12,676 bases of DNA from Selenomonadaceae bacterium UBA3796 (GTDB lineage: Bacteria > Bacillota > Negativicutes > Selenomonadales > Selenomonadaceae). The stretch covers positions 1-12,676 of the forward strand of contig DFES01000165.1 in the NCBI GenBank assembly GCA_002369175.1, in the 5' to 3' direction. Under the pieces are notes generated by a model that had not been told where the DNA came from, ran no database searches, and was given only the letters and a program-made list of their open reading frames with translations. Shown piece after piece: positions 1-6,824 of this stretch (positions are counted from its first letter, which is position 1; each line of letters starts with the position of its first letter). Position numbers and translations under genes: made by a program.

Positions 1-54
1 AACATTCAAATTGGCGTTTCGACAGACTTGTCCCGTTCCGGAGAACGAGAAATG

Positions 55-63
55 TGGTAAAAT
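55..63 (+). promoter_or_regulatory. Extended -10 promoter of the Hpt gene
   Basis: TGGTAAAAT fits an extended -10 element (TGn followed by TAAAAT, 58-63). It lies 35 bases upstream of the ATG at 98. No good -35 hexamer sits at the usual spacing, which is common for extended -10 promoters. The call rests on sequence match only. Confidence 0.5.
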
Positions 64-97
64 AGAAGGAAAGAACATATAAAGGAGGAAAACAGGC

Positions 98-436
98 ATG
101 TTGACCATTGAGAAATTGGAAGAATTTGGGATAGACACGAAGGAGGGGCTGAATAGGTGCATGAACAAAGAGGCCTTTTACTTCAGGATGCTGGCCATGG
201 GACTTGGGAATGAATATTTCGATACCTTGGAAAAAGCCTTGGAGGGGAACGATAAGGAGGCGGCATTTGAGGCTGCCCACGCTCTGAAGGGGGTAGTGGG
301 AAATCTGGCGCTGACACCACTTTACGGACCGCTGACCGAGATCACGGAGCTTCTCCGCGCCCATGAGGATGCGGATTATTTGGCTATGTATAAGCCTGTT
401 AAGGAGCTGCGGGATAAATTGCTCGCCCTCTGTTGA
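98..436 (+). CDS. Hpt (histidine phosphotransfer) domain protein
   Basis: A 112-residue protein made of a single Hpt domain. Such proteins carry a phosphoryl group on a histidine between response-regulator receiver domains in a multistep phosphorelay and act in the cytoplasm. The signature HALKG is at residues 61-65 in the context AAHALKGVVGNL, with His61 as the predicted phosphorylated residue. The rest reads as a short amphipathic helical bundle, as expected for the family (about 100-120 residues). No kinase or receiver domain is attached, so the partners must be encoded elsewhere. The ATG at 98 is supported by AAAGGAGG at 81-88 with a 9-base gap. The gene is monocistronic: it has its own promoter upstream and a strong hairpin terminator 19 bases after the stop. 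Any link to the Pel operon 1.4 kb away is not shown by the sequence. Confidence 0.88.
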   Translation: MLTIEKLEEFGIDTKEGLNRCMNKEAFYFRMLAMGLGNEYFDTLEKALEGNDKEAAFEAAHALKGVVGNLALTPLYGPLTEITELLRAHEDADYLAMYKPVKELRDKLLALC

Positions 437-454
437 GGATACGCGCATATAGGA

Positions 455-498
455 AAGCCGCTGGTGAAGGGAGAAATCCTTCATCAGCGGCTTTTCTT
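455..498 (+). terminator. Rho-independent terminator, probably bidirectional
   Basis: Two 16-base arms (455-470 and 478-493) pair perfectly apart from one G-U wobble, around the 7-base loop GAGAAAT. They are followed by TTTTCTT. It terminates the Hpt gene. The DUF6765 gene on the minus strand ends at 507 and runs into the same hairpin. On that strand the T-run is shorter (TTTCCTAT), so termination in that direction is plausible but weaker. Confidence 0.9.
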
Positions 499-506
499 CG
501 TATGCG

Positions 507-1529
507 TCAATAAATGGGCTGTGCTTTCAGTACGAAGATATCGTTGCCCTCCAGCTTTTCCCGTACCCAGTGGAAGTGGTCGTTGACTTCATCGTAGAAC
601 TGGCGGCGGAAATCGATGTCATCGAGGATAATGCCCGTGTTGTACTCTACAGCGGCGTCTTCCTCATTGAAATCGTCGAATTTGAAATAGTTTGCATGGA
701 TCCGGCTGATCCATTCCTGGTAGCGCAGGTCTATGTCACTCGACTGAATGCCTTTGAAGCAGTTCATGAGGAGGATTTTCTGCTCGTCGGAAAGCCCGGT
801 GACAGGCTCGCAGCTCACGGACTGGAGGAGGCGGAAGATTTCTTCCGACGCCTCCATGAATTCGTCCCAGTTCTTGCGACCGTCTTTGAAGCGTCCGAAA
901 CTCTTCCACCAGAGATAGGGCATGTCGGGACAATGCATGGCAGCTACATGCCCCAAGGGAGTAAGCTGCTCCCTGAGCTGGCTCGTGACTTTTTTCAGGA
1001 AAGAGGAGGTTCCCACGATATCGTCCAGCATCTTTTCGATGAAAGATCCTTGGGTGGCAAAGATGAGATCCTGTACCTTGTTGAGGGTGGTATTGATGCC
1101 GACAAATTCCTGGTGCGCCCAGGTATCGGCAAAGACGTGGAGGCCGATGCCAAGCCGGAAGCCGAAATTTGAATTGTCCAAAGTCGTTTCAAGCAGACGT
1201 TCCGCCAGTTGTTTGGAAAGACGGCTGTTCTTTTTGCAGATGAGTTTGCTGTCCCGCGTGTCGCCTTCCAGTCCCGGCAGGAAGTGGAAGGGAACCCACG
1301 CTTCCGGGTTTCCCTTGCCTGTCACATTCCCCCATATGTTCTGGGAGGAATAGCGGATATTGACGCCCTGGGCCAAATTTTCCTTTTCTTCTTCGTCGGA
1401 AAAGGGGTTGTTGTCGAGGTTGTCATCCACGAATTGGGAAGACGTCGCAATGATATTGGAATTGGCACTGCAGAACTTCGCCCAGCGTGAAAGTACGTAA
1501 ATCGTGCCATAGTGAAAATCGATATCCAT
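507..1529 (-). CDS. DUF6765 family protein
   Basis: A 340-residue soluble protein, with no signal peptide or membrane segment, that I recognise as the DUF6765 family, whose function is uncharacterised. Family-like features are the N-terminal MDIDFHYGT (1-9), ATSSQFVDDN (28-37), PFHFLPG (80-86), the central LHVFADTWAHQEF (130-142) and GHVAAMHCPD (193-202). The many conserved His and Asp residues, especially His131, Asp135 and His139 in an HxxxDxxxH arrangement, resemble the metal-binding helices of zinc-dependent phospholipase C/S1-P1-like folds. A metal-dependent hydrolase is therefore a reasonable guess, but it is inference. The ATG at 1529 is the N-terminal Met of the conserved MDIDFHY block; the Shine-Dalgarno site (GGTGA) is weak. 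The gene converges on the Hpt gene and diverges from the Pel operon. Nothing in the sequence ties it to either. Confidence 0.85.
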   Translation of the reverse strand: MDIDFHYGTIYVLSRWAKFCSANSNIIATSSQFVDDNLDNNPFSDEEEKENLAQGVNIRYSSQNIWGNVTGKGNPEAWVPFHFLPGLEGDTRDSKLICKKNSRLSKQLAERLLETTLDNSNFGFRLGIGLHVFADTWAHQEFVGINTTLNKVQDLIFATQGSFIEKMLDDIVGTSSFLKKVTSQLREQLTPLGHVAAMHCPDMPYLWWKSFGRFKDGRKNWDEFMEASEEIFRLLQSVSCEPVTGLSDEQKILLMNCFKGIQSSDIDLRYQEWISRIHANYFKFDDFNEEDAAVEYNTGIILDDIDFRRQFYDEVNDHFHWVREKLEGNDIFVLKAQPIY

Positions 1530-1585
1530 AAAATCACCATCCGTGTTTTAACCATAAATGCCAAATCATAATGCTATATTTGTAT

Positions 1586-1594
1586 AGTATAACA
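1586..1594 (-). promoter_or_regulatory. Extended -10 promoter of the DUF6765 gene
   Basis: On the minus strand this reads TGTTATACT, a TGn plus a 5/6 match to TATAAT. It is 57 bases upstream of the minus-strand ATG at 1529 and lies in the AT-rich part of the intergenic region. No clear -35 box is seen at 17 bases. The call is by sequence match only. Confidence 0.45.
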
Positions 1595-1722
1595 CAACAT
1601 AGGAAGATTTTCTACTTGCAAAAGATGACTTATCTCATAATTCAGAACTTATCCGGCTCTGTGCCGGGAGGTTTTATTCCCTTCCAGCCGGAAGGTTTCG
1701 CCTGCGGCAGGATTGCTCTTTC

Positions 1723-1791
1723 AGCAAGGGGCTCCATATTGGGAAAGATTTGTGCGGATGGAGAAGGAATTCGCTTGCTAGGGGACGAATT
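1723..1791 (+). promoter_or_regulatory. Possible structured 5' leader of the Pel operon
   Basis: Three perfect 6-base complementary pairs are packed in 69 bases: AGCAAG (1723-1728) with CTTGCT (1774-1779), CTCCAT (1732-1737) with ATGGAG (1758-1763), and AATTCG (1768-1773) with CGAATT (1786-1791). The first two pairs nest. The third would put CTTGCT inside its own loop, so it must compete with the first pair or form a pseudoknot with it. Such an arrangement suits a switching leader just upstream of a c-di-GMP-controlled operon. I see no match to the conserved core of c-di-GMP (GEMM) or other known riboswitches, and short pairs can arise by chance. Confidence 0.3.
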
Positions 1792-1834
1792 AAGAAAACT
1801 TTAGGAATGTAATAGAGATGAGGAGGAGTTCCGG

Positions 1835-4000
1835 ATGAATCCGGTGGGCAACAAGGTGTTATTGGCAGGACGGAGCGGCTTTTTTGCACAGGCATTGACC
1901 CGGCGTTTCCGCAAGGAAGGGTGGGAAGTCTTTCGCCTGGGTGCGAAAGAGGCGCCGGAAGAAAGTGCGGTGCAGGATGCGGGGGTGCATTTCTGCGCTT
2001 ACCGGGGAAGCGAACCAGAAGCGGCAGACCTTTTCCGCACACATGCCATATCCTATATGATCTACATCCCGGAGCGGGATATGGCAGAGGAGCATTTTGT
2101 CCAGTTGCAGGCTGTCCTGCAGCTGGGACATGCATTCAAGCTCCGCAGGTTTTTTCTCCTGTCATCGGCGGAGGTGTTTTCGCCGGGGGGAGCACTGAAC
2201 CGTGAGGAGGACATCCCCTTGCCGGCGAGCAGTTCCGGCAGGCAGTACCACATGGCAGAGGAATGTGTGAGGAGCTGGCAGAGGATTTATAGCCTTCCCG
2301 TTACCATACTGCGCTGTCCGGATATCTACGGGGAAGACCAGTCGCCGGAAGACAACTGGCTGGGAGATTTCCTGTTCCGGGTATGCAGAGGCCAGCCGGT
2401 GGAGCAAACTGCGGATGAGGCAACGAGGGATTTTCTTTACGCGGAGGATGCCGCAGATGCTGTTTTTCAGGCGGCGGATCGGGACTATGCAGGGGAAGTT
2501 TTGCATATTTCTCCGGGGGAAGGCATCTCATGGAAGGACTTCAAAGCTCTTTTGCAAAAGCTTGTCCCCGATCTACCGGGGGAGAAACCGGGGACAGAAT
2601 CCGGTTACGCTCAGGGAATCCTGTGCTCCGAGCGGTGCTCCCGGGAGCTGGGCTGGACTCCGCAGATGACGCTGGAGGCTGGCCTTGGCAGGGTGTATTC
2701 CGGAATGAAGGAGTATATCGCAAAGAAGGCGGAAGCGGAGGCAGAGGCGCAGGAGACCCAGTCTTTTGTGCAGCGAAAGAAAGTGATGCTGCCTTATTTG
2801 GAGAATTTCGCGGGTTTCCTTCTCATGGCAATCATTGCATGGCTTCAAGGGGATCTGACCGTGAATCCGGTGGTTTATTTTGATATGAATTTCCTTTATA
2901 TCGGAGCCATGGGATTGCTTTACGGAAAGCAGCAATCCCTGATTGCGTGCGTCCTGTCCACAGTTCTTTTCCTTTGGACGCTCATGAGCCATGGAACGGA
3001 TGCCGTGGGGGTTCTCTATGTGCCTCAGTATTTGCTGCATGTCACTTCCTATCTCTTCACGGCAGTTCTGGCGGGGTATTTTGCCGACCGAAAAACCAGT
3101 GAGTTGGAATCCTTGCAATGGGAAAAGAGCCAGCATACAGAGAGGTATGCATTTCTGCGGCAGATGTACCGGGAAACCACGGAAATCAAGGATAAACTTT
3201 ATCAGCAGATGAGCAACATGGGGGACAGCTTCGGACGGCTGTACCTCATCATCCAGCGCCTGGACGGCGTAGCGGTGGAGAACATCTTCGACCAGGCAGC
3301 CGCTGTGATTTCGGAGATCATGGGCGTTCCGGATGTGGCCATTTATGTTGTGAGCAGTGACCGTCGTTGTGCGTTTCAGCGGGTTTGTCTGGGAAAGGGG
3401 ACACGGGATCTGCCCCGTTTCCGCTACTTGGAGGATCACGCATTTATCCGTACGGTTTCGGAGACGCATTCCATTTACGTGAACCGCAGCTTGGACAAGT
3501 CCGCACCGAATCTTGCCGCGCCGATTGTTTATCGCGGCGAGGTGATTGCCGCCATTGAGCTCTTCGGGACGCATTTTGATCAGTGGAGTTTGAACCAACA
3601 GAACCTGCTGTCCATCACAGCCCGCATGATATCCCCCTCCATTGCCAGAGCCTGTGAATACGAGGAGAATGCACGGGAGCGCGAGTATTACGGACAGACA
3701 CATATCCTTACGGAAGATGAATTTTGCCGCATTCTGGATGCGATGCATTTTCGGGGCAAGCTGCAAAAGAATCATTATATGGCGCTTTTGCGGATTCAGA
3801 ACAGGGATGGCCTGTCCTATGAAGAGCTCGACCAAAAACTCTCCCATACCATTCGCCAAGAAGATTTCGTGGGGCTTCTCGGGAAGGATGTCTACGTGCT
3901 GCTGTTTGATGTAAAGGGCGGCGTGACAGAACTGATCCTGGAGCGCATGAAAACAATCGGACTGGATGCGGAACTCAGCGAGGCGGTGACAGGGTCATGA
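1835..4000 (+). CDS. pelD: PelD-type c-di-GMP receptor with N-terminal SDR-like domain
   Basis: A 721-residue inner-membrane protein. Residues 1-295 form an extended SDR/epimerase-like domain: GRSGFF (12-17) at the nucleotide loop, SSAEVF (110-115), RDFLYAEDAADAV (198-210). Four membrane segments follow (about 322-339, 345-363, 368-385, 395-415), then a helical linker (418-460), a GAF domain (about 480-605) and a degenerate GGDEF domain (about 622-715). In the last, RQED (674-677) and GKDVY (683-687) lie exactly where a diguanylate cyclase has its RxxD I-site and GGDEF. The fold therefore cannot make c-di-GMP but can bind it, as Pseudomonas PelD does through R367/D370/R402. PelD is known to switch on Pel synthesis by docking with PelE, PelF and PelG. 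The SDR half is odd: its YxxxK motif is Y138-HMA-E142, so the catalytic lysine is missing. The ATG is set by AGGAGG at 1821-1826. It is the first gene of the operon. Confidence 0.88.
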   Translation: MNPVGNKVLLAGRSGFFAQALTRRFRKEGWEVFRLGAKEAPEESAVQDAGVHFCAYRGSEPEAADLFRTHAISYMIYIPERDMAEEHFVQLQAVLQLGHAFKLRRFFLLSSAEVFSPGGALNREEDIPLPASSSGRQYHMAEECVRSWQRIYSLPVTILRCPDIYGEDQSPEDNWLGDFLFRVCRGQPVEQTADEATRDFLYAEDAADAVFQAADRDYAGEVLHISPGEGISWKDFKALLQKLVPDLPGEKPGTESGYAQGILCSERCSRELGWTPQMTLEAGLGRVYSGMKEYIAKKAEAEAEAQETQSFVQRKKVMLPYLENFAGFLLMAIIAWLQGDLTVNPVVYFDMNFLYIGAMGLLYGKQQSLIACVLSTVLFLWTLMSHGTDAVGVLYVPQYLLHVTSYLFTAVLAGYFADRKTSELESLQWEKSQHTERYAFLRQMYRETTEIKDKLYQQMSNMGDSFGRLYLIIQRLDGVAVENIFDQAAAVISEIMGVPDVAIYVVSSDRRCAFQRVCLGKGTRDLPRFRYLEDHAFIRTVSETHSIYVNRSLDKSAPNLAAPIVYRGEVIAAIELFGTHFDQWSLNQQNLLSITARMISPSIARACEYEENAREREYYGQTHILTEDEFCRILDAMHFRGKLQKNHYMALLRIQNRDGLSYEELDQKLSHTIRQEDFVGLLGKDVYVLLFDVKGGVTELILERMKTIGLDAELSEAVTGS

Positions 4001-4116
4001 TGGTTCGAGATGTGGTCAGATGCTAGTATGACCGCATCGGTAATCATGATGGATAGGAACGGGGCGGGACACTAGCGGCATTGCACGTGTTCCGCTCTTG
4101 GGATCGGGAGGCATAG
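3997..4116 (+). pseudogene. Possible remnant of a deleted pelE
   Basis: An ATG at 3997 overlaps the pelD stop as ATGA, the usual coupling signal for the next gene of an operon. The frame gives MMVRDVVRC and then a stop (TAG, 4024-4026). The same frame reopens near the end as ERGGTLAALHVFRSWDREA with a stop at 4114-4116, directly before the next gene. In Firmicute Pel operons pelE is commonly found near this position, and no intact pelE exists in the window. A 9-base direct repeat, TCATGATGG, lies at 3995-4003 and 4044-4052. The reading that this 117-base gap is the scar of a deleted pelE is inference; it could also be plain spacer. Confidence 0.25.
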
Positions 4117-4117
4117 C

Positions 4118-5971
4118 ATGGATAAGCGGGGGATCTATATCGTATTTGGCCTTGCGCTGATTTTGGGATGTTTCTTTCAATACAATCGCATGGATGGCTT
4201 CCTGCATCTGTTTTCCCGGGAAAATGTCACAAGTTTCTCGGGCATGAGAATGCTGCAGGGAAAAATTGTGGCGGAGCAGGGGAAGGATGCGTATCTTATC
4301 CTGTACGATTCCCTGGATGTTGCCAGCGTACTGCAGCGGCACAATCTCACAGAGATGCTGGACAAGCAAAAAAAGGCTTACAGGGTAGCAACGATTTATG
4401 ATATACTGGAGGTTGCGCCGGAATACCGTGGGGTTCTCATCGCATCGGGACGTTTGCAGCGGGTGGCTTCTTTTCCTGCCATACTGGATTATGTGGCACA
4501 TGGCGGCACGGCGGCGGTATTGCAAAGAATCGCTCCTGAGGATGCGAAATCCATGCCGGAGGCATACCTGTCTTGCCTGGGCATAGCTGCCGTGACAGGA
4601 GAGCTGAATGCTTCCGGTGTCAGCCTGCGATCGGACTTTCTGGTGGGAGGAAAGGGATTTTCTTTTGGGGAGGGAAGCGCTTATCATACGAATACCTCCA
4701 AAGAGATTCTTTTGGGGGATGTTCGTGTGCATGTGACAGCACTGTCGGGCGAACCCCTTGTATGGGAGCATTCCTGGGGAGCAGGGCGGTTTCTCCATTA
4801 TAATGGCTCTGTGCGCGATGATCGGACGAATATCGGTCTCATGGCGGCATTCCTCGCCCATTGCGGAGAGGAATCGGTCTACCCCGTCGTGGGCGCAAAG
4901 CTCTTTTTCCTGGATGGCTTTCCGGCGCCGGTTCCCGAGGGGAATTCCGATACAATCCATCATGAGCTTCATCTTTCTGCGGCGGATTTCTATCGCCGGG
5001 TATGGTGGCCCTATATCCTGGAACTCAAGGAGGAGCACGGACTGAAGCTCACGGGACTCATCCTGGAGTCCCATGGCAATCTGGTAAAGGAGCCTTTTTC
5101 TTCTGCAGCAGGCCGGGATGCACGGGACAACCTCATCGTATACGGACGGGAACTCCTTGCTTCCGGCGGCGAACTCGGCCTTTACGGGTACAACCATCAC
5201 CCTTTGGCGCCGAAGGGTTACAGCCAGGGCGTTCCGGAGGATGCTTCCTGGGACAGCCGGGCGGATATGGAAGAGGGGTTGCAAGAGCTCAGGCATTATG
5301 TCACGGAAGCTTATCCGGGTTATGAATTTCGCTGCTATGTGCCACCGTCGAATATCCTGAGTCCGGAAGGCAAAGCGGCTGTGAAGAAGGTGTTCCCCGA
5401 ACTTAAGGTCTATTCGGCCCTTTTTGACGGTCCGGCAAAGGCAAAGGCCTATTATCAGGACTATGCGCGAAATGAGGATGGAACCTTTGAGATACCGCGG
5501 GTTTCTTCGGGACACGCGCCGAAGCGGCAGGCTTTCTACGAGGAACTGAGTGTCTTGAATTATATCGGAATTTTTTCCCACTTCATCTATCCCGATGAGC
5601 TGTTCTATGAGGAAAGCAGGAATCTTTCCTGGAGGGATATGGCAACCGGGATCCGCAGCTTCCTGGATGAGGTGGACGCACGGTATCCGTGGCTGGAGGG
5701 CATGACGGATTCCGAATGCATGGAATATCTCAGTGATTACCTGAACATGGATTATCGGGTGGAGCGGAAGAAGGACTGCCTGGAATTGCACTGTGTAAGG
5801 TTCCGGAAATCGCTGCGGTTTATTTTGCGCACGCAGAAGGAGATTGTTTCTATGGAGGGCGGTCAGTTCAAGAAGATCGATGACCATGCCTACCTGCTCC
5901 GAGTAGAGCAGGAATCTGCTCGTGTGCATTGGAAGGATGGGAGTTCGGATGCGGATTTGTCTGCTGACTGA
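4118..5971 (+). CDS. DUF2194 protein, PelA-type polysaccharide deacetylase
   Basis: A 617-residue protein of the DUF2194 family, which supplies the PelA deacetylase function in Gram-positive Pel clusters. It would remove acetyl groups from the growing N-acetylhexosamine polymer outside the inner membrane. An N-terminal membrane anchor (residues 6-22) is followed by an alpha/beta region (55-250) resembling a class I glutamine amidotransferase-like fold. The deacetylase-like part comes next: FFLDGFPAPVP (263-273), GYNHHPL (357-363), CYVPPSNILS (406-415) and SHFIYPDE (487-494). Asp266, His360/His361 and His488 are the best candidates for catalysis and metal binding, by analogy with CE4-type enzymes. 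It lacks the separate glycoside hydrolase domain (GH166) found in Pseudomonas PelA. The ATG at 4118 has GGGAGG at 4106-4111. The 3' end overlaps the next gene by 23 bases. Confidence 0.82.
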   Translation: MDKRGIYIVFGLALILGCFFQYNRMDGFLHLFSRENVTSFSGMRMLQGKIVAEQGKDAYLILYDSLDVASVLQRHNLTEMLDKQKKAYRVATIYDILEVAPEYRGVLIASGRLQRVASFPAILDYVAHGGTAAVLQRIAPEDAKSMPEAYLSCLGIAAVTGELNASGVSLRSDFLVGGKGFSFGEGSAYHTNTSKEILLGDVRVHVTALSGEPLVWEHSWGAGRFLHYNGSVRDDRTNIGLMAAFLAHCGEESVYPVVGAKLFFLDGFPAPVPEGNSDTIHHELHLSAADFYRRVWWPYILELKEEHGLKLTGLILESHGNLVKEPFSSAAGRDARDNLIVYGRELLASGGELGLYGYNHHPLAPKGYSQGVPEDASWDSRADMEEGLQELRHYVTEAYPGYEFRCYVPPSNILSPEGKAAVKKVFPELKVYSALFDGPAKAKAYYQDYARNEDGTFEIPRVSSGHAPKRQAFYEELSVLNYIGIFSHFIYPDELFYEESRNLSWRDMATGIRSFLDEVDARYPWLEGMTDSECMEYLSDYLNMDYRVERKKDCLELHCVRFRKSLRFILRTQKEIVSMEGGQFKKIDDHAYLLRVEQESARVHWKDGSSDADLSAD

Positions 5972-6824
5972 GGGATCATATCCCTATGTGGTGGGAGATG
6001 TTTCCTCCTGGGTGCAGATGCTCATGGAAGGCATTCCGGAGCATGAGTTCATGATATATTCCATCGGTGCGGAGAGGAAGAGCAGGGGAAAGTTCAAGTA
6101 CAAGTTCCCGAAGAATTGCCCGGGCATCCGGGAAGAGTTCCTGGATGCTATCTTGAGCCTCACATCTTCCGGATTGAGGGAACGGCTCCTGAGCAATCCG
6201 GAGAAGGAGGTGCTCTATGATTTGGTGACAGGGGAGAAGGACATTCCCTTTGTGGATCTGGTGGAGATTTTCTATTACGGACGGGAAAAACGAAGTGCCC
6301 TGGACATTTTCATGAGCAGTGATTTTTTTGATGTCATCCAGCGGGTTTATGAGGAAAAATATCGCCATCTATCCTTTGCGGAGTATTTCTGGACCCTGAG
6401 ATCCATGCTGCTGCCTCTGTTTTATCTCCTGCAGCAGGAGCTGCCCGAAGCGGATATCTACCACAGTGTTGCCACAGGATATTGCGGCATCATCGGAGGC
6501 ATGGCGGCAACGGTTTACCAAAAGCCCTTTATGATTACGGAGCACGGCATCTATCCACGGGAACGGGAAGAGGAGATCCTTCGGAGTGATTGGGCGAAGG
6601 GCGGCTTCAAAGGCATTTGGATCAACTATTTCTACCGTCTGGCTCGTCTTGCCTACAAAGCGGCGGATCGCGTCTGTCCCCTCTTTGAAGGCAATGCGAG
6701 GATGGAGGAGAGCCTTGGATGCGCTCCGGAGAAGATCACGGTCGTGCCGAACGGCGTTCGCATGGAGCAGCTTCAGAGCAGCTACCGCGAAATCTATGCT
6801 CAGGTAGGGAAGGTGAGGCACTGA
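5949..6824 (+). CDS. pelF: PelF-type glycosyltransferase lacking its C-terminal domain
   Basis: A 291-residue PelF homologue; PelF (GT4, GT-B fold) normally has about 470-510 residues and polymerises Pel from UDP-sugar in the cytoplasm. The N-terminal half is clear: MRICLLTEGSYPYVVGDVSSW at the start, HSVATGYCG (172-180), TEHGIYPRE (197-205) and VVPNGV (265-270). Right after NGV the sequence passes to MEQLQSSYREIYAQV, which looks like the extreme C-terminal helix of PelF, and then stops. The whole second Rossmann domain, with the nucleotide-sugar-binding E-x7-E motif, is absent in frame. In the glycine loop the usual VVGGVSSW reads VVGDVSSW (Asp17). The start is placed at 5949 because GGGAG (5939-5943) precedes it and the conserved MRICLLTEG begins there; a GTG at 5922 is the alternative. 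It overlaps the upstream gene, and its TGA overlaps the pelG ATG by one base. Alone it is unlikely to be catalytic. Confidence 0.85.
   Translation: MRICLLTEGSYPYVVGDVSSWVQMLMEGIPEHEFMIYSIGAERKSRGKFKYKFPKNCPGIREEFLDAILSLTSSGLRERLLSNPEKEVLYDLVTGEKDIPFVDLVEIFYYGREKRSALDIFMSSDFFDVIQRVYEEKYRHLSFAEYFWTLRSMLLPLFYLLQQELPEADIYHSVATGYCGIIGGMAATVYQKPFMITEHGIYPREREEEILRSDWAKGGFKGIWINYFYRLARLAYKAADRVCPLFEGNARMEESLGCAPEKITVVPNGVRMEQLQSSYREIYAQVGKVRH

Larger units (their letters stand above)
1530..1834. other. Divergent intergenic region between DUF6765 gene and Pel operon
   Basis: 305 bases without a convincing gene. The left third (1530-1645) is AT-rich and holds the minus-strand promoter. CATAAT at 1636-1641 is a possible plus-strand -10, but its best upstream -35 candidate, TTGCAA (1616-1621), is only 14 bases away, so no plus-strand promoter can be named with confidence. 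The right two thirds are GC-richer and full of inverted repeats: CCGGC/GCCGG at 1653-1667, CCTTCC/GGAAGG at 1680-1695, and the set at 1723-1791 described separately. A 77-codon reading frame from 1571 crosses it but has no Shine-Dalgarno site and no recognisable protein character. Confidence 0.6.

Noticed and set aside
570..1172. 200-codon plus-strand open frame opposite the DUF6765 gene
   Set aside because: The minus-strand frame matches a known family over its full length; this one is its complement.
1571..1804. 77-codon open frame in the intergenic region before pelD
   Set aside because: No Shine-Dalgarno site, a start within the divergent promoter area, and no recognisable protein pattern. 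The same DNA is better explained as promoter and leader.
2573..3859. 428-codon open frame on the minus strand opposite pelD
   Set aside because: Antisense shadow of the clear PelD membrane and GAF coding sequence; no motif of its own.
4016..5929. 637-codon open frame on the minus strand covering the DUF2194 gene
   Set aside because: It lies antisense to a gene with recognisable family motifs and a good ribosome binding site. Its translation is rich in Arg, His, Cys and Pro without domain character, as expected for a shadow frame in GC-rich DNA.
6323..6329. T7 run inside pelF as a phase-variable tract
   Set aside because: Too short and in a normal Phe/Asp context; the frame is intact on both sides.
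6719..6823. Upstream extension of pelG inside pelF
   Set aside because: The ATG at 6824 has AGGTGAGG in front and begins the conserved PelG N-terminus; the extra 35 residues are pelF read out of frame.
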